Source: Chryseobacterium oncorhynchi (GTDB lineage: Bacteria > Bacteroidota > Bacteroidia > Flavobacteriales > Weeksellaceae). From it: DNA of 64,000 nucleotides. Shown piece by piece: positions 25,678 to 34,230 of the stretch. The notes below the pieces were generated by a model. That model did no database searches. It saw only the letters and a list, made by a program, of their open reading frames with translations, and had not been told where the DNA came from. The DNA is taken from NCBI RefSeq assembly GCF_002899895.1, contig NZ_PPEI02000002.1:919150-983149 (forward strand), read 5' to 3'. Numbering within the stretch: the first letter of the stretch is position 1; the number at the start of each line of letters is the position of its first letter. A program made the position numbers and the translations under genes.

Positions 25678-26379
25678 TTAAAGCCCCAAAACATCTTTCA
25701 TTCCGAAGTTTCCTTTTTTATCTTTGATCCATTCTGCAGCGACTACAGCTCCTAATGCAAAACCATTTCTATTGAATGCAGTATGTTTGATCTCGATTTC
25801 ATCTACTTCACTTCTGTAGAAAACGCTGTGAGTTCCCGGAACCTCATCCTCACGAATGGCAAAAATTCCAAGTTGATCCCCTTTGGTTTCTTCCAGTTTC
25901 CATGCTTCAAATTTCGGGTTGTTATTGATAATTCCCTCAGCTATTGAAATAGCAGTTCCGCTTGGTGCATCTTTTTTGTGAATGTGATGAATTTCTTCTA
26001 ATTGACAAGAATATTCATCTACATTTTTCATTAGATCCGCAAGTCTTTCGTTTAGGGCAAAGAACAGATTAACTCCTAAGCTGAAATTTGAACCATATAG
26101 GAATGCTGTATCGTTTTCTACAGCCAGTTTTTCTATTTCATCTCTTTTCTCAAGCCAGCCTGTGGTTCCACAGATAACAGGGATTTTATTTTCAAGGCAA
26201 GCCTTTATATTTTCAAATGCAACTTCCGGCAAGGAAAACTCGATAACAACATCGGGATTATTAAGATTTTCAGAAGTTGGGGTTTCCTTTAGGCGGGCAA
26301 CTACTTCATGACCTCTTTTTTGAGCAATCTCATCAATGATCTTACCCATTTTCCCATAACCAACTAATGCTATTTTCAT
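25678..26379 (-). CDS. dapB: 4-hydroxy-tetrahydrodipicolinate reductase
   Basis: 233-aa enzyme of lysine and diaminopimelate biosynthesis, using NAD(P)H. The N-terminal Rossmann motif is VGYGKMGKII; CGTTGW and the catalytic block EIHHIHKKDAPSGTA are intact. The length is slightly short of E. coli DapB (273) but typical for Bacteroidota. It lies between DUF5683 (56 bp) and lepB (136 bp), the latter gap holding an imperfect palindrome. Confidence 0.96.
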   Translation of the reverse strand: MKIALVGYGKMGKIIDEIAQKRGHEVVARLKETPTSENLNNPDVVIEFSLPEVAFENIKACLENKIPVICGTTGWLEKRDEIEKLAVENDTAFLYGSNFSLGVNLFFALNERLADLMKNVDEYSCQLEEIHHIHKKDAPSGTAISIAEGIINNNPKFEAWKLEETKGDQLGIFAIREDEVPGTHSVFYRSEVDEIEIKHTAFNRNGFALGAVVAAEWIKDKKGNFGMKDVLGL

Positions 26380-26435
26380 ATAATCTCTTATTTTTATTAC
26401 TACCCAGACTTTTTCAGTCTGATGTATTTATTATG

Positions 26436-27077
26436 TTAAAATCTATAACTTAAAACAAATCCTGTTTTTGGCGCATCATAACCATATTGATCTTGGATAA
26501 CTGATGGCTTAAAGGTAAGATCCGGATCATGGCGGCTTTCATAAAGATGAGCATCCACTACTGCATCTACAATATTTAAAATGTAGATTAATCCTGTAAT
26601 GGCAATGGCATAGTCTCTTTGTCTTTTAGCCCTGTCCTGTGCATTTCCTAAAGCTTTCTTGTCCAGCCAAGGATGGCTGTCTACGAATTCATTAGGTGTA
26701 CCGTTAAGCTTAGCAACATAGTATTCACGGTATTTCCTGTACTGGCTGTCATTCCAAGCTGCAATACCAACACCTGCTCCTACTGCACCCCAAACAATTG
26801 GAATCTTCCAGTATTTTTTATTGTAAAACTGCCCCAATCCCGGTAAAACGGCTGAATACAGTCCTGCTCGGGTAGGATTTAACTTTACGGTTTTTCTTGT
26901 GGGCCCATTGGCATTTTCTAAGTCAGCAATGATCTTAGATTCTGTTTTTCCAGGTTTTACTGCAGGAACATTCTCTTTCGGAGGTGTTTGTACCTGAACA
27001 GTATCAATAGGGGCTACAACTTGTGAATAAGCCATTACAGCGATACACAAGAAAAATGTGAAAAATATTTTCTTCAT
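26436..27077 (-). CDS. DUF5683 membrane protein
   Basis: 213-aa exported or membrane protein with signal peptide (1-19). The core is the DUF5683 motif AGLYSAVLPGLGQFYNKKYW followed by two hydrophobic stretches (WGAVGAGVGIAAW near 115 and ITGLIYILNIVDAVVDAHLY near 165). Function is unknown. In flavobacteria it is regularly next to parB and dapB, as here, where its start abuts the parB stop (0-1 bp). Confidence 0.85.
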   Translation of the reverse strand: MKKIFFTFFLCIAVMAYSQVVAPIDTVQVQTPPKENVPAVKPGKTESKIIADLENANGPTRKTVKLNPTRAGLYSAVLPGLGQFYNKKYWKIPIVWGAVGAGVGIAAWNDSQYRKYREYYVAKLNGTPNEFVDSHPWLDKKALGNAQDRAKRQRDYAIAITGLIYILNIVDAVVDAHLYESRHDPDLTFKPSVIQDQYGYDAPKTGFVLSYRF

Positions 27078-27968
27078 TTATTTAATATGGGATAAAATAT
27101 ATTCCAGCTCTTCTTCATTTTTGAAGTCCAGAACAATTTTACCTTTTTTACCATTTCCAGAAGCCTTGATTTCCACTTTTACATCCAGGATGTCAGCGAT
27201 GGTCTTCTGTGCTCTTTTATAGTTATTGGAAAGCTCAGCATTTACTTTTTTTGCTGCAGGAGATTTCGGGTTTTTCAATGCAGCAGCAGCCTGTTCAGCC
27301 TGACGAACATTTAATTTTTCCTTGATAATAAGGTCAAATAAAACCTGTTGATCTTCCTCACTTTCAAGACTGATGATTGCTCTTCCGTGTCCTGCAGAAA
27401 TTTCACCGCTTCTGATGGCATTCTGAATATCCGGGTTCAATCTTAAAAGCCTGATGGAATTGGTAATTGTACTTCTATCTTTTCCAATTCTCTGGCTCAG
27501 ATTTTCCTGAGTAAGACCAATTTCCTCCAAAAGTCTATGATAAGTAAGGGCAATTTCGATGGCATCAAGATCTTCTCTCTGAATATTCTCAACAAGAGCC
27601 ATCTCCAGAAGTTCCTGATCGTTTACTAAACGAATATAAGCAGGAATAGTCGTTAAACCGGCAATTTTAGTTGCTCTGTAACGTCTTTCCCCAGATATAA
27701 TTTCAAACTTCTCACCATCTTTCCTTAGGGTAATAGGCTGGATTACACCCAGATTCTTAATAGACTGCGCAAGTTCGTTTAATGCTTTTTCATCAAAATA
27801 AGTTCTCGGCTGCGTCGGGTTAGGATAAATATCTTCAAGCGCAACTTCTACTATATTTCCCACAAACTTATCTGCTCCCTCATCGGTAGCTGAATTAATA
27901 GTTGCTTTAGATTCTGCACTTAAAATGGCGCCCAAACCACGTCCCATAGCTCTTTTTTTGTCCTTCAT
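27078..27968 (-). CDS. parB: Chromosome-partitioning protein ParB
   Basis: 296-aa DNA- and CTP-binding partition protein. The N-terminal ParB/Srx domain (about 40-130) has NPTQPRTYFDEKAL and the CTP-site block GERRYRATKIAG. The helix-turn-helix is at about 150-190 (LTQENLSQRIGKDRSTITN), followed by RSGEISAGHGRAI and a C-terminal dimer region (VKVEIKASGNGKKGKI). It works with ParA, encoded 69 bp upstream. No full parS site was found nearby. Confidence 0.96.
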   Translation of the reverse strand: MKDKKRAMGRGLGAILSAESKATINSATDEGADKFVGNIVEVALEDIYPNPTQPRTYFDEKALNELAQSIKNLGVIQPITLRKDGEKFEIISGERRYRATKIAGLTTIPAYIRLVNDQELLEMALVENIQREDLDAIEIALTYHRLLEEIGLTQENLSQRIGKDRSTITNSIRLLRLNPDIQNAIRSGEISAGHGRAIISLESEEDQQVLFDLIIKEKLNVRQAEQAAAALKNPKSPAAKKVNAELSNNYKRAQKTIADILDVKVEIKASGNGKKGKIVLDFKNEEELEYILSHIK

Positions 27969-28037
27969 AGATATAATTGATAAATGATGTTTAATAAGTG
28001 ATGCTCAGCATTCACCCATTTCCCATTTATTATTAAT

Positions 28038-28811
28038 TTAATTCTTTATTAAGTTTTCGTTCTTTAAAAGAACTTCTTCTGCTAACTGAATATACTGAAC
28101 TGCACCTTTACTTTCGGCATCATAATTCAGGATACTTTCTCCGAAGCTTGGTGCTTCACTCAATCTTACATTTCTGCTGATTATTGTTTCAAAAACCATT
28201 TCCGGGAAGTGTAGGTTTACTTCTTCCACTACCTGATTTGACAATCTTAGTCTGCTGTCATACATGGTAAGAAGAAGTCCTTCTATTCCAAGGTCTTTAT
28301 TATGGATCTTCTGAACATTCTTAACGGTGTTCAAAAGTTTCCCAAGTCCTTCTAATGCAAAGTATTCGCACTGGATAGGGATAATTACAGAGTCAGCTGC
28401 AGTAAGAGCATTCACTGTAATAAGACCTAAACTCGGCGCACAGTCGATAATGATATAATCATAATCATCTCTTACACTCGCTAAAGCTTTTTTCAGCATA
28501 TATTCACGGTCTTCTTTGTCTACCAGTTCGATTTCTGCTGCTACCAAGTCAATATGTGACGGGATAATATCCAGATTCGGGGTAGCAGTTCTCTTGATAC
28601 AAACTCTTGTATCAGCACTATGCTCCAGTAGATTATATGTAGAATACTGAACATCTTCAACGCCTAATCCTGATGTGGCATTAGCCTGAGGATCAGCGTC
28701 AATAATTAATATTCTTTTTTCCAATACTCCTAATGCTGCTGCTAAATTTACAGCGGTGGTAGTTTTCCCAACACCTCCTTTTTGATTAGCAATACCTATG
28801 ATTTTTGCCAT
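28038..28811 (-). CDS. parA: Chromosome-partitioning ATPase ParA
   Basis: 258-aa Walker ATPase of the ParA/Soj type. The start is the ATG at 28811 (MAKIIGIANQKGGVGKTT); the frame to 28832 only adds MKLKVLI. The deviant Walker A KGGVGKTT, Walker A' IIDADPQANAT, and Walker B DYIIIDCAPSLG are intact. There is no N-terminal regulatory domain, as expected for a chromosomal ParA. First gene of the parAB-DUF5683-dapB-lepB unit. Confidence 0.96.
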   Translation of the reverse strand: MAKIIGIANQKGGVGKTTTAVNLAAALGVLEKRILIIDADPQANATSGLGVEDVQYSTYNLLEHSADTRVCIKRTATPNLDIIPSHIDLVAAEIELVDKEDREYMLKKALASVRDDYDYIIIDCAPSLGLITVNALTAADSVIIPIQCEYFALEGLGKLLNTVKNVQKIHNKDLGIEGLLLTMYDSRLRLSNQVVEEVNLHFPEMVFETIISRNVRLSEAPSFGESILNYDAESKGAVQYIQLAEEVLLKNENLIKN

Positions 28812-28975
28812 TATTAGAACTTTAAGTTTCAAAAATACACTTTTTTCTTTGCTCTCGATGAGTGGCGAAAATCAAAATTGAGTTAAAGTATTGTTAATAA
28901 ACATTTTAACTGTTAAAAAAATTATCCACAAAAAAAAATCTTTGTGGATAACTTTAAAAAAATCGTTTTTTGATA

Positions 28976-29824
28976 TTAATTATCAAACTTCATGGAAATT
29001 GGAATTTTGAAGTAACTTCTTACAAATTCTCCTTTTTTATTTTTGGCAGGAGTCCATTTTCCTTTGTTGGAAATTAATTTCACTGTTCTGATTGCCTCAT
29101 TATTAAAATCGGCGTTGGTTCCATTAGCTTTTACCCCTGATATTGTTCCGTCCATTTCTACAATAAAGGTTACCGTAGTTTTCATGACATCTCCTGATTC
29201 AAAACCAGAACTGTCGAAGTTGCTCATTACTTTATTTCTGAAAGCATCTATTCCTCCATTAAAATTGGCTTCTACACCTAGTTCTCCAGCATCTACAATT
29301 TTATTTTTATCCACCGGATCAGAAACTACTGGTGGAGTTGTATTAATTACAGGGCCTGTTCCAACTGATACAGTTGGGACATTTGGTGTATTAGGAGCCA
29401 CTGGATCTCCTTTAAAATGATTTACTAAGCCTGCAACTGCATCATCAGGAACAGGGTCTTTTTTCACATTATCCCGAGCTGTACTTGATGGTGTAGGAAC
29501 TGTACTGTCAAACGTTTTCTTATTTGAAGATACTGTAGGTTTCACAGGAGTAATTGTCACTGGTGGAGCAACCGGATCATCAGGAATGATCACTGGTGGA
29601 GGAAGCTTCCAGGTATCTTCTACAATTTCCGGAGTTTTAAATGCTGAAATTACAAACGGCGTAATTGATACGGCAGCCATTAAACTCGCTCCTATAAAAA
29701 GCGCTTTGGTTAAAATTCTATCTGATTCGTTTCTTAATGCATAGGCACCATATTCTTTGTTCCGGTGCTCAAAAAGAACTTCGTTGAAGCGAAATTCTTG
29801 ATTTTGGTTCAGGTGTTTCATCAC
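28976..29824 (-). CDS. Energy transducer TonB
   Basis: 282-aa inner-membrane protein that passes proton-motive energy to outer-membrane receptors such as the one at 9680. The N-terminal cytosolic segment FNEVLFEHRNKEYGAYALR is typical of Bacteroidota TonB. One membrane helix lies at about 42-63. A long Pro/Val/Thr-rich periplasmic linker covers about 70-185 (WKLPPPVIIPDDPVAPP). The TonB C-terminal domain covers 205-280 (VTFIVEMDGTISGVK, then TPAKNKKGEFVRSYF). ExbB/ExbD genes are not adjacent. A 12-bp palindrome lies about 50 bp upstream. Confidence 0.92.
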   Translation of the reverse strand: MMKHLNQNQEFRFNEVLFEHRNKEYGAYALRNESDRILTKALFIGASLMAAVSITPFVISAFKTPEIVEDTWKLPPPVIIPDDPVAPPVTITPVKPTVSSNKKTFDSTVPTPSSTARDNVKKDPVPDDAVAGLVNHFKGDPVAPNTPNVPTVSVGTGPVINTTPPVVSDPVDKNKIVDAGELGVEANFNGGIDAFRNKVMSNFDSSGFESGDVMKTTVTFIVEMDGTISGVKANGTNADFNNEAIRTVKLISNKGKWTPAKNKKGEFVRSYFKIPISMKFDN

Positions 29825-29872
29825 TATTACTATTTAAACTGTTAAAAAAAGTGATTATTAGTTTTATTAGTT

Positions 29873-29884
29873 CTTATCGATAAG
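29873..29884. promoter_or_regulatory. Palindrome upstream of tonB
   Basis: Perfect 12-bp palindrome CTTATCGATAAG in an AT-rich leader, about 50 bp before the tonB start. It is a candidate operator; the binding protein is unknown. Confidence 0.3.
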
Positions 29885-30067
29885 CAATGAGTCAATATCA
29901 AAATATCTGCCATAATTTTATCAAAACAACATAATTTTACAAAAATTTATGACAAAGTTGAAAATTTAACATTTAAAACATGAACACTTTCTTGAAATTC
30001 GCATTATTTTTTAGAGGAATGAGAATACTACAATAAGCTTATAGCTGCTGAGTTTGAGAATATTGAA

Positions 30068-30358
30068 TTATGTAAAAGCCACCAACAAGAGAGCCAGAGG
30101 AATTAATAATCCTAGTGAATTAATAATGATCAGAATAATTGAACTCTTCTTTACCTCTTTATAACTTTTTGCTGCGAAAAAAATAGCTGCTAAAGTAAAC
30201 ACCAAACCACAGACAATAAATAGTTTGAATCTAAAATTACTGATTTGATCAAGGGGCATTTCATTATATATAAATAGCAAAACTCCATAAGCCACTGTAA
30301 AAAGCAAGCTGAATAGGATATTGTTCAGCATATTATGAGATTTATTATTATCCTCCAT
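30068..30358 (-). CDS. Small three-helix membrane protein
   Basis: 96-aa protein with hydrophobic helices at about 9-29, 40-60 and 71-94 and a short acidic N terminus (MEDNNKSHN). Nothing indicates a function. Single gene between purA and tonB, with about 240 bp to tonB. Confidence 0.6.
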   Translation of the reverse strand: MEDNNKSHNMLNNILFSLLFTVAYGVLLFIYNEMPLDQISNFRFKLFIVCGLVFTLAAIFFAAKSYKEVKKSSIILIIINSLGLLIPLALLLVAFT

Positions 30359-30430
30359 TTGATAGAATTAATTGATTAAATATAGGCATTATCAACAACT
30401 ATGAGAGATAATCGGGGGTGATTTATAAAA

Positions 30431-30460
30431 AAAGAGACCGTCAAAACTGACAGTCTCTTT
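30431..30460 (-). terminator. Terminator of purA
   Basis: GAGAC/GTCTC stem extended inside by GTCA/TGAC after one mismatch, with A/T runs on both sides, so it may work in both directions. It lies 23 bp after the purA stop. Confidence 0.88.
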
Positions 30461-30482
30461 TTTATTTTATGTTCAAAGAATA

Positions 30483-31769
30483 TTAGAATAATTCTTTTCT
30501 GATAATGTTCTGACTTCTTTCAGGTCCTACAGAAACCAAATACACATTGATTCCTAAATATTTCTCGATAAATTCGATGTATTTCTGAGCATTGTCGGGA
30601 AGTTCATCGTAGCTTCTTGCTTTTGTGATATCTTCCTCCCAACCTGGTAAATCCTGATAGATTGACTCGTAGTTATATAATTTCTCTGTAGATGAAGTGA
30701 AATAATCGATGATTTTTCCGTCTTCAGTTTTATAGTGAGTAACGATTTTAAGATTTTCAATTCCTGTAAGAACGTCTAATTTTGTTATTACAAGGTTATT
30801 GATCCCGTTAATCATACAAGCGTGCTTTAGAGAAACAAGGTCTAACCAACCTGTTCTTCTTGGTCTACCTGTAGTAGCTCCAAATTCACCACCAATTTGT
30901 CTGATTTTTTCACCTAATTCGTTATCCAGTTCAGATGGGAAAGGCCCATTCCCTACTCTTGTACAGTATGCTTTTGCTACACCGATTAAGTTCTGAAGTG
31001 AAGTTGGCGGAACACCAGCTCCTGAACAAACACCTCCTGTAGATGGAGAAGATGAAGTAACGTATGGATAAGTTCCAAAGTCGATATCAAGCATCAAAGC
31101 CTGCGCTCCTTCGAATAAAACGTTTTTACCATCTCTGATCGCTTCGTTCAGCTCTAATTCAGTATCAACGATTCTGTCTTGAAGTTGTTTTCCGATTTCT
31201 AAATATTCGTTGTAGATTTCTTCAACGTCTAATGTTGGCTTTCCGTAATATTTTTCAAAAAGAGAGTTCTTAACTTTTAAGTTTTTCTCGATTTTGTCTC
31301 TTAAAATCTCAGGATTTAAAAGGTCTACCATTCTGATTCCAACTCTTGCTATTTTATCTTCATAACAAGGTCCGATTCCTTTTTTGGTAGTTCCGATTTG
31401 TGTTCCTCCGTGTTCCTCTTCACGGTAAGTATCCAAAAGGATGTGGTAAGGCATGATAACATGCGCTCTTCTACTGATAAAAATATGATCTGTTCTCAAG
31501 CCTTTGCTTTCGATCTGACCAACTTCCTTAATGAAAGATTTAGGGTTTACCACTACTCCGTTCGCAATGATACATTTCCCTTTGCATTGAAGAACTCCTG
31601 AAGGAAGAAGGTGTAAAACGAATTTCTCTTCACCCACATAAACCGTGTGACCAGCGTTGTCTCCACCTTGGAAACGTACTACATAGTCCGATTTTGCTGA
31701 TAAAACATCCGTGATTTTTCCTTTGCCTTCATCTCCGTACTGAAGACCTACAACTACATAAGTTGACAT
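30483..31769 (-). CDS. purA: Adenylosuccinate synthase
   Basis: 428-aa GTP-dependent enzyme joining IMP and aspartate, the first step to AMP. GLQYGDEGKGKITD is the P-loop with catalytic residues, followed by GGDNAGHTVYVG, IGPCYEDKIARVGIR, and the GTP site TKLDVLTG. Full length. It has a textbook promoter (31796-31827) and terminator, so it is a single-gene unit. With hpt and adk at 36-37 kb it forms part of the local purine enzymes. Confidence 0.98.
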   Translation of the reverse strand: MSTYVVVGLQYGDEGKGKITDVLSAKSDYVVRFQGGDNAGHTVYVGEEKFVLHLLPSGVLQCKGKCIIANGVVVNPKSFIKEVGQIESKGLRTDHIFISRRAHVIMPYHILLDTYREEEHGGTQIGTTKKGIGPCYEDKIARVGIRMVDLLNPEILRDKIEKNLKVKNSLFEKYYGKPTLDVEEIYNEYLEIGKQLQDRIVDTELELNEAIRDGKNVLFEGAQALMLDIDFGTYPYVTSSSPSTGGVCSGAGVPPTSLQNLIGVAKAYCTRVGNGPFPSELDNELGEKIRQIGGEFGATTGRPRRTGWLDLVSLKHACMINGINNLVITKLDVLTGIENLKIVTHYKTEDGKIIDYFTSSTEKLYNYESIYQDLPGWEEDITKARSYDELPDNAQKYIEFIEKYLGINVYLVSVGPERSQNIIRKELF

Positions 31770-31795
31770 AATGTACTTTTGTTTTTAGATTCATG

Positions 31796-31827
31796 CAAAA
31801 TTACTTTTAAAAAAAATGACGGCCAAA
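31796..31827 (-). promoter_or_regulatory. purA promoter
   Basis: Minus strand: -33 TTTG (plus 31824-31827), 20-bp gap, -7 TAATTTTG (plus 31796-31803), 26 bp before the start codon. Confidence 0.78.
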
Positions 31828-31870
31828 TTATAGGGGATATTTATTTTCGGTTGGGGTGAAAATCATGAGG

Positions 31871-31900
31871 TTGAGAGTACAGAATAATTATGTATATTTG
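31871..31900 (+). promoter_or_regulatory. Promoter of the SMI1/KNR4-hydrolase gene
   Basis: TTG at 31871-31873, 19-bp gap, TATATTTG at 31893-31900. A palindrome, ACCTCAGGAGGT, at 31907-31918 would be at the 5' end of the message, about 96 nt before the ATG. Confidence 0.65.
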
Positions 31901-32013
31901 AGTATTACCTCAGGAGGTTAAACATCAATTTTAGCTTTTAACAGGAAGAATTTTGATTATTTTCATCAAAAAAATTATACTTCAACAGGTCTTTTCAAAC
32001 AAATTAAGAAATA

Positions 32014-33531
32014 ATGAATTTCGAAATAACAGATCACATTCAACTAAGCATTAAAAATCTCAAGGATAATTTAAATAATGATTATAATTTTTCTCCTGTT
32101 GCCACTGAAAAAGAAGTAGAAAATTTTGAAAAAAGATTCTCAATAATAATTCCTGAAGATTTCAGATGGTTTTTACTCAATATTGCGAATGGTGTTGAAA
32201 GCTCTGATCCGATGCAATATGATTTGTTCCAAAAGATTGATTTTTCAGATTATTATTTTGAAGAAGATATGCATAATCCATCATTACCATTTAAGCTGAC
32301 AAGGTCATTTAATTATCATCATGATGAGTTTGAAGATTTTAATAATGGAACGATTCATTTGGCAGGATATGGCTGTGGCTGTTATTCATTTTTAGTGATC
32401 AACGGTGAAGAATATGGCAATATATGGACTGATAATTATGCTTCAAACTCTGAAGTTTATCCTGAAAAAACTGCGCATAGAAAAAGGATGAAGTTTTATG
32501 AATGGCTCAGTCAGGAAGTAGAGCAAGCAGTTCATCGGAAAAGAAACTATGAAAAGGAGAACCATGGCAAAATACAAAAAGAAAAAAAACTTGTTATGAA
32601 CTACTCACCCCACAAATCAGCATACCTAGCCTCAAAAACAGATAATAAATCTAAACTTTTCTACTCCCTATTTTCTCAGGAAATAGTAAAAGCCACCCTC
32701 CTCATCGTTCACGGTATGCAGGAACATAGTGGAAGATATGCAGAAATTGCAGAATATTTTGCCAACCACGGAATTGCTGTATTGACCTATGATCACCTAG
32801 GGCATGGAAAGTCTGTAAAAGAGAAAAAAGACATTGGGTTTTTCCAGCTTGAAAAGCCAGATGAGAGATTGGTTGCAGATGCAGAATTGATGGCTGACCA
32901 TCTTGCAGAGCAATATCCCGATGTACCTCATTTTATTTTGGGGCATTCTATGGGTTCTTTCATCACCCGTTGTCTTCTTCAAAAGGCAAGTGCTAAGTTT
33001 TCTGGTGCTATTATTACGGGAACCGGTGGTCCTTTGCCGGGAATAGATATTTTAAGAGGGTATTTATCATTAGCAAATGCCATTGCTCCACGTCATCGTA
33101 CTTTTTTGAATTCTGTTTTCACGAATGTTAATAACAAGCATTTTAAAAAGGATAAAGATTTTGGTGCCACCAGCTGGCTGAGTATTAATCCTAAAAACAG
33201 AACTGCTTTTGAACAGGATGAGCTTTGCGGAATTCCATTCACTCACAACGCGTTTTACACTTTGTTTACGGTTTACAAAAGAGCTACGGCAAGAGATTGG
33301 GCTTCTTCTATTTCTCCGTCATTTCCGTTATTGTTTGTAAGTGGGCAGAATGATCCGATTGGAGATTTTAGTAAAGGTGTGATCTATACTGTTGATCATT
33401 TAAAAGCTGATGGATTTCAGGATGTGAGTACCAAGATTTATCCGAATATGCGTCATGAGATTTTAAACGAAGAAATACGAGAAGAAGTACTGAATGAAAT
33501 TTACAAATGGATTTTAAAACATTGTAAATAG
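32014..33531 (+). CDS. SMI1/KNR4-like domain fused to lysophospholipase (monoacylglycerol-lipase type)
   Basis: 505-aa two-part protein. Residues about 15-170 look like an SMI1/KNR4 (SUKH) domain: VENFEKRFSIIIPEDFRWFL, then GCGCYSFLVINGEEYGNIW. A Lys/Glu-rich joint (about 172-194) follows. Residues 195-505 are an alpha/beta-hydrolase of the monoacylglycerol-lipase type: LLIVHGMQEHSGRYAE, nucleophile GHSMGS, and catalytic Asp and His in SGQNDPIGDF and PNMRHEILNE. An internal Met at residue 195 (ATG at 32596) begins what looks like a complete hydrolase, so this may be two ancestral genes joined. No signal peptide. Confidence 0.85.
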   Translation: MNFEITDHIQLSIKNLKDNLNNDYNFSPVATEKEVENFEKRFSIIIPEDFRWFLLNIANGVESSDPMQYDLFQKIDFSDYYFEEDMHNPSLPFKLTRSFNYHHDEFEDFNNGTIHLAGYGCGCYSFLVINGEEYGNIWTDNYASNSEVYPEKTAHRKRMKFYEWLSQEVEQAVHRKRNYEKENHGKIQKEKKLVMNYSPHKSAYLASKTDNKSKLFYSLFSQEIVKATLLIVHGMQEHSGRYAEIAEYFANHGIAVLTYDHLGHGKSVKEKKDIGFFQLEKPDERLVADAELMADHLAEQYPDVPHFILGHSMGSFITRCLLQKASAKFSGAIITGTGGPLPGIDILRGYLSLANAIAPRHRTFLNSVFTNVNNKHFKKDKDFGATSWLSINPKNRTAFEQDELCGIPFTHNAFYTLFTVYKRATARDWASSISPSFPLLFVSGQNDPIGDFSKGVIYTVDHLKADGFQDVSTKIYPNMRHEILNEEIREEVLNEIYKWILKHCK

Positions 33532-33620
33532 TCTATTACAGGTTTAAAGGATTTTTGCAGATCTCTATTTTCAAAAGAAATTACTATTTTAGGACACTGA
33601 AAAAACAAAAATCAATCACT

Positions 33621-34139
33621 GTGACCATAGAAGATCTTTTTAAAGACAAGACTACAAAAGCAAAGGAAAAAACCGAAATTCTCAGCAAATGGATCATTGA
33701 AACATCTCTTCCTACCGATGAACTGATTGTTTTTGCAGAAAAATCTAAGGATCCCATAAAAGGAACCTGCATAGAAGCTATTGAATATGCTACCAAGCAA
33801 AACCCTCCCATCGCAGATGAAACAGTATTTACATTTGTTACCCATACACTTACTGAAAAAGCACCAAGAATAAAATGGGAAAGTGCTAAAGTGATAGGCA
33901 ATACTGCCTATTTATTCACTGAAAATTTGGGCGAAGCGATTACAAACTTACTAGCCAATACAGAACATGAAGGAACTGTAGTACGTTGGAGCGCAGCTTT
34001 TGCATTGGGCGAAATACTTAAGTTGAAAACCAAGCACAATACAACTCTTCTTCCCTCTCTTGAAAGCATTAGTGAGAAAGAGGAAAAGAACAGCATTAAG
34101 AAGATTTATCTGGATGCGATTAAAAAGACAAAGAAATAA
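33621..34139 (+). CDS. HEAT-repeat protein of unknown role
   Basis: All-helical protein of about 172 aa with HEAT-like repeats (for example VRWSAAFALGEILKL and PRIKWESAKVIGNTAYLF), a fold that binds proteins or nucleic acids. The start is uncertain. The frame can be extended to a TTG at 33555, but that codon sits in a -7-like GATTTTTG (33550-33557) and the added residues look like noise; GTG at 33621 is preferred. It is 90 bp downstream of the hydrolase fusion and ends at a strong terminator. Confidence 0.7.
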   Translation: MTIEDLFKDKTTKAKEKTEILSKWIIETSLPTDELIVFAEKSKDPIKGTCIEAIEYATKQNPPIADETVFTFVTHTLTEKAPRIKWESAKVIGNTAYLFTENLGEAITNLLANTEHEGTVVRWSAAFALGEILKLKTKHNTTLLPSLESISEKEEKNSIKKIYLDAIKKTKK

Positions 34140-34173
34140 CACTTTTTAAATCCAATAAAAACCTAATAAACAG

Positions 34174-34195
34174 AAAGCGGACTAAAGTCCGCTTT
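34174..34195. terminator. Bidirectional terminator
   Basis: 10-bp perfect stem AAAGCGGACT/AGTCCGCTTT around AA, T-rich on the right and A-rich on the left, between the convergent HEAT and ABC-F genes. Confidence 0.9.
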
Positions 34196-34230
34196 TATTG
34201 AATTTATATAATCTGTTAGAATATTTCCTG

